A stretch of 24,822 bases of DNA. Source: Acidobacteriaceae bacterium (GTDB lineage: Bacteria > Acidobacteriota > Terriglobia > Terriglobales > Acidobacteriaceae). Below the pieces are notes generated by a model. That model searched no databases. It was given only the letters and a program-made list of their open reading frames with translations, and had not been told where the DNA came from. Numbering within the stretch: the stretch's first letter is position 1; each line of letters begins with the position of its first letter. The stretch is taken from contig PKYX01000127.1 of the NCBI GenBank assembly GCA_003132825.1, forward strand, positions 11,286 through 36,107, given 5' to 3'. Shown piece by piece: positions 22,921 through 24,822 of the stretch. A program made the position numbers and the translations under genes.

Positions 22921-23301
22921 ATGCACCCGATGTCGACGCCAGAATCGCAACCGGACATTGATTTCGAAAAGATGCGCGGCTTGGCCCCGGCCATCGTGCA
23001 GGACGCCGGCAGCGGAGAAGTGCTGATGCTCGGATTCATGAACCGCGAGGCCTTCGAGCACACCCTGCGGGCCGGCTACGTCACCTTTTACAGCCGTACT
23101 CGCAATCAGATTTGGACCAAGGGCGAGACGTCCGGCAACCGTCTGAAAGTCGTCTCCGCCGGCACCGACTGTGACCGTGACACGCTGCTTTTCCGCGTCG
23201 AGGTCGAAGGCGGGGGCATGGTTTGCCACGAGGGCACACGCTCCTGCTTCACCCGGACGATTCCGGTCCCGAATTCAACCGCCAAGGAGATGGCGCGATG
23301 A
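22921..23301 (+). CDS. hisI: Phosphoribosyl-AMP cyclohydrolase
   Basis: A 126-residue monofunctional enzyme that opens the adenine ring of PR-AMP, the third step of histidine synthesis. Conserved blocks are [18 protein letters not shown] (28-45), [18 protein letters not shown] (56-73), the metal-binding D83-C84-D85-x-D87 and the zinc ligands C102 and C109 in CHEGTRSCF. No HisE (PR-ATP pyrophosphatase) domain is fused at the C-terminus. It is the first structural gene after the attenuator, an uncommon place, since hisG is often first. It overlaps hisG by 4 bases (ATGA), so translation is coupled. The start could also be the ATG at 22930. Confidence 0.96.
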   Translation: MHPMSTPESQPDIDFEKMRGLAPAIVQDAGSGEVLMLGFMNREAFEHTLRAGYVTFYSRTRNQIWTKGETSGNRLKVVSAGTDCDRDTLLFRVEVEGGGMVCHEGTRSCFTRTIPVPNSTAKEMAR

Positions 23302-24167
23302 AAATGCGCATCGGAATTCCAAAAGGCAGTCTGCAGGACGCCACCCTGCAGTTGTTTGCCCAGGCGGGCTTGCAAATTCAGGTGAACTCACGTTCCTATT
23401 TCGCGACGACCGGCGACCCTGACATCGAGTGCCTGCTGATCCGCGCCCAAGAGATGGCGCGTTACGTCGAGCATGGCGCGCTCGACGCGGGCCTCACCGG
23501 ATTCGACTGGGTGGTCGAGAGCGGGCTCGAAGTGGTCACGGTCGCGGATCTGATTTACGCCAAGCAGAGTCGCGGCAAGGTGCGGTGGGTCCTGGCTGCG
23601 CCCGAGTCGTCTTCCTACCAGCGGGCCGAAGATCTAGCCGGCTGCATTATTGCCACCGAATTGGTAAACGTCACCCGGAATTACTTCCTCGGCCGCGGAG
23701 TCGATGTGAAAGTGGAATTTTCCTGGGGGGCGACCGAAGTCAAGCCGCCCATGCTGGCTGATGCCATCGTCGAGATCACCGAGACCGGCAGCTCGCTCCG
23801 CGCCAATCACCTTCGCATCCTCGATACCGTGCTCGAATCGAACACCCAGATCATCGCGAACAAAGCCGCTTGGGCGGACCTCGGCAAGCGCCGCAAGATT
23901 GAAAATCTGGCGCTGATGTTGCGCGGAGCCATGGAGGCCAAGGAACGCGTCGGCCTCATGCTCAACGTGCGCCAGGAGGACCTCAACGCGGTGCTGGCGG
24001 TCTTGCCAGCGCTGAAGCGGCCCACCATTTCGACCCTGAGCGAACCGGGTTGGCTCGCAGTGAACACCGTGATCGAGGAACACTCGGCGTGGGAAGTCAT
24101 TCCGCGGCTGAAGGAAGCCAAGGCGCAGGGCATCGTGGAGTATCCGCTGAACAAGGTGGTGATGTAA
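23298..24167 (+). CDS. hisG: ATP phosphoribosyltransferase, long form
   Basis: A 289-residue enzyme that joins ATP and PRPP, the first and feedback-controlled step of histidine synthesis. Marks are the N-terminal [18 protein letters not shown], the [13 protein letters not shown] segment (62-74), the [20 protein letters not shown] region (140-159) and the PRPP-binding [14 protein letters not shown] (159-172). Its length and C-terminal domain (about 218-289, [20 protein letters not shown]) mark it as the long HisG type, which carries its own regulatory domain for histidine inhibition and does not need HisZ. The ATG at 23298 overlaps the hisI stop and has an AAGGAG 8 bases upstream. An upstream TTG at 23223, inside hisI, is not used. 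Confidence 0.97.
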   Translation: MKMRIGIPKGSLQDATLQLFAQAGLQIQVNSRSYFATTGDPDIECLLIRAQEMARYVEHGALDAGLTGFDWVVESGLEVVTVADLIYAKQSRGKVRWVLAAPESSSYQRAEDLAGCIIATELVNVTRNYFLGRGVDVKVEFSWGATEVKPPMLADAIVEITETGSSLRANHLRILDTVLESNTQIIANKAAWADLGKRRKIENLALMLRGAMEAKERVGLMLNVRQEDLNAVLAVLPALKRPTISTLSEPGWLAVNTVIEEHSAWEVIPRLKEAKAQGIVEYPLNKVVM

Positions 24168-24822
24168 TGAAGGTCCTTTCGGGCCCGGCCGCCAGCGCGC
24201 AAGCAGCGAAGATCGCGCAGCGCAGCGCGCAGTTTGACGAGGTTGAGCCCGCGGTACGGCGGATCGTCGACGACGTACGCCGTCGCGGCGACCGGGCGCT
24301 GCGCCGCTATGCCGAGCGCTGGGACGGCCTGGACGCGAGACAGAGCTTGCGGATCGAGGAAGCGAGCCTGCAGAAGGCCTGGAATTCGGCTGCTCCCGAG
24401 TTGCGCTGGGCGCTCGCGCAGGCTGCGGCCCATATTCGTCGGTTCGCGGAATGGCAGAAACCGAAAGAGTGGAAGCGTACGCGGGCTGGCGTCTCGCTCG
24501 GCCAACTGGTGCGTCCACTCGAGTCCGTCGGATGCTATGTGCCGGGCGGAAGGTATCCCCTGGTTTCGACCGTCCTGATGACGGTCATTCCGGCGCAGGT
24601 TGCGGGAGTAAAAAATATTCGCGTGGTCTCGCCCCAGCCCCGGCTCGAAGTGCTGGCCGCGGCCGGCATGCTGGGCGTGCGGGAGTTTTACCGTGTCGGC
24701 GGCGCGCAGGCGATTGCCGCACTGGCCTATGGCACCGAGACCGTTCCCGGCGTCGACAAAATCGTCGGCCCGGGAAATCTGTACGTGACCGCAGCGAAAA
24801 AGCTGGTGTCGTTCGACTGCGC
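24167..24822 (+). CDS. hisD: Histidinol dehydrogenase, 5' part
   Basis: The first 218 residues of the NAD-dependent enzyme that performs the last two oxidations, histidinol to histidine. Translation gives [18 protein letters not shown] at the N-terminus and then the family blocks LVRPLESVGCYVPGGRYPL, STVLMTVIPAQVAGVKNI, RVGGAQAIAALAYGTETVP and DKIVGPGNLYVTAAKKLV. The zinc ligands and catalytic His pair lie beyond the window. The ATG shares its A with the TAA stop of hisG, so it is in the same operon. The frame runs off the right edge. Confidence 0.96.
   Translation, partial: MKVLSGPAASAQAAKIAQRSAQFDEVEPAVRRIVDDVRRRGDRALRRYAERWDGLDARQSLRIEEASLQKAWNSAAPELRWALAQAAAHIRRFAEWQKPKEWKRTRAGVSLGQLVRPLESVGCYVPGGRYPLVSTVLMTVIPAQVAGVKNIRVVSPQPRLEVLAAAGMLGVREFYRVGGAQAIAALAYGTETVPGVDKIVGPGNLYVTAAKKLVSFDC

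Noticed and set aside
23223..23297. TTG at 23223 as the start of hisG
   Set aside because: It lies inside the conserved C-terminus of hisI. The ATG at 23298 has a good ribosome site and begins the conserved MRIGIPKG segment.

Overview
The window looks like chromosomal DNA from a high-GC, Gram-negative bacterium. A TolC-type outer-membrane channel, an RlpA-type periplasmic protein and a membrane-bound formate dehydrogenase all point to an outer membrane. The mix of genes would fit an Acidobacteriota genome, but that is my inference and no marker gene settles it. I see no rRNA, tRNA, CRISPR array, insertion sequence or phage gene.

Layout. (1) 2-3834 (+): 3' part of a formate dehydrogenase-N/O operon (alpha, beta, gamma subunits), which feeds electrons from formate into the quinone pool. 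(2) 3831-5499 (-): an unrecognised 135-aa protein, an alpha/beta hydrolase and a small zinc-ribbon/PspC membrane protein. (3) 5798-6766 (+): a ketopantoate-reductase-family oxidoreductase. (4) 6887-14870 (-): a compact operon encoding a TetR/CecR-like repressor, a HlyD-type periplasmic adaptor, a double-ATPase ABC protein, two ABC-2 permeases and a TolC-family channel. The order matches E. coli cecR-ybhG-ybhF-ybhS-ybhR with a dedicated outer-membrane channel added, so this is a complete envelope-spanning exporter. Its promoter region carries a 13-bp and a 14-bp palindrome. (5) 15438-17583 (-): a VIT/CCC1-type metal transporter and a secreted TPR-like protein. (6) 17862-20953: a zinc-ribbon membrane protein, thiD (-), rlpA behind a well-formed promoter next to an AT-rich island, and pyrF. 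(7) 21479-22412: a secreted cupin (+) and a 59-aa zinc-ribbon protein (-). (8) 22717-24822 (+): the start of a histidine biosynthesis operon, hisI-hisG-hisD (hisD runs off the end).

The main discovery is upstream of hisI. A strong sigma70-like promoter is followed by a 22-codon reading frame with seven His codons, five of them consecutive. After it come a perfect 10-bp terminator hairpin with a T-run and a competing antiterminator pairing (10 of 11 bases). A further upstream hairpin excludes the antiterminator. This is the complete logic of a ribosome-mediated transcription attenuator (a hisL leader), built on a sequence clearly different from the enterobacterial one. The promoter lies so close to the leader start codon that the leader peptide is probably translated from an almost leaderless mRNA.

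Other points worth a look are the asymmetric nucleotide sites of the ABC ATPase, the long proline-rich cytoplasmic extension of the adaptor protein, an Ala/Pro-rich insertion in the formate dehydrogenase alpha subunit, and a 5' hairpin before the 59-aa zinc-ribbon gene.
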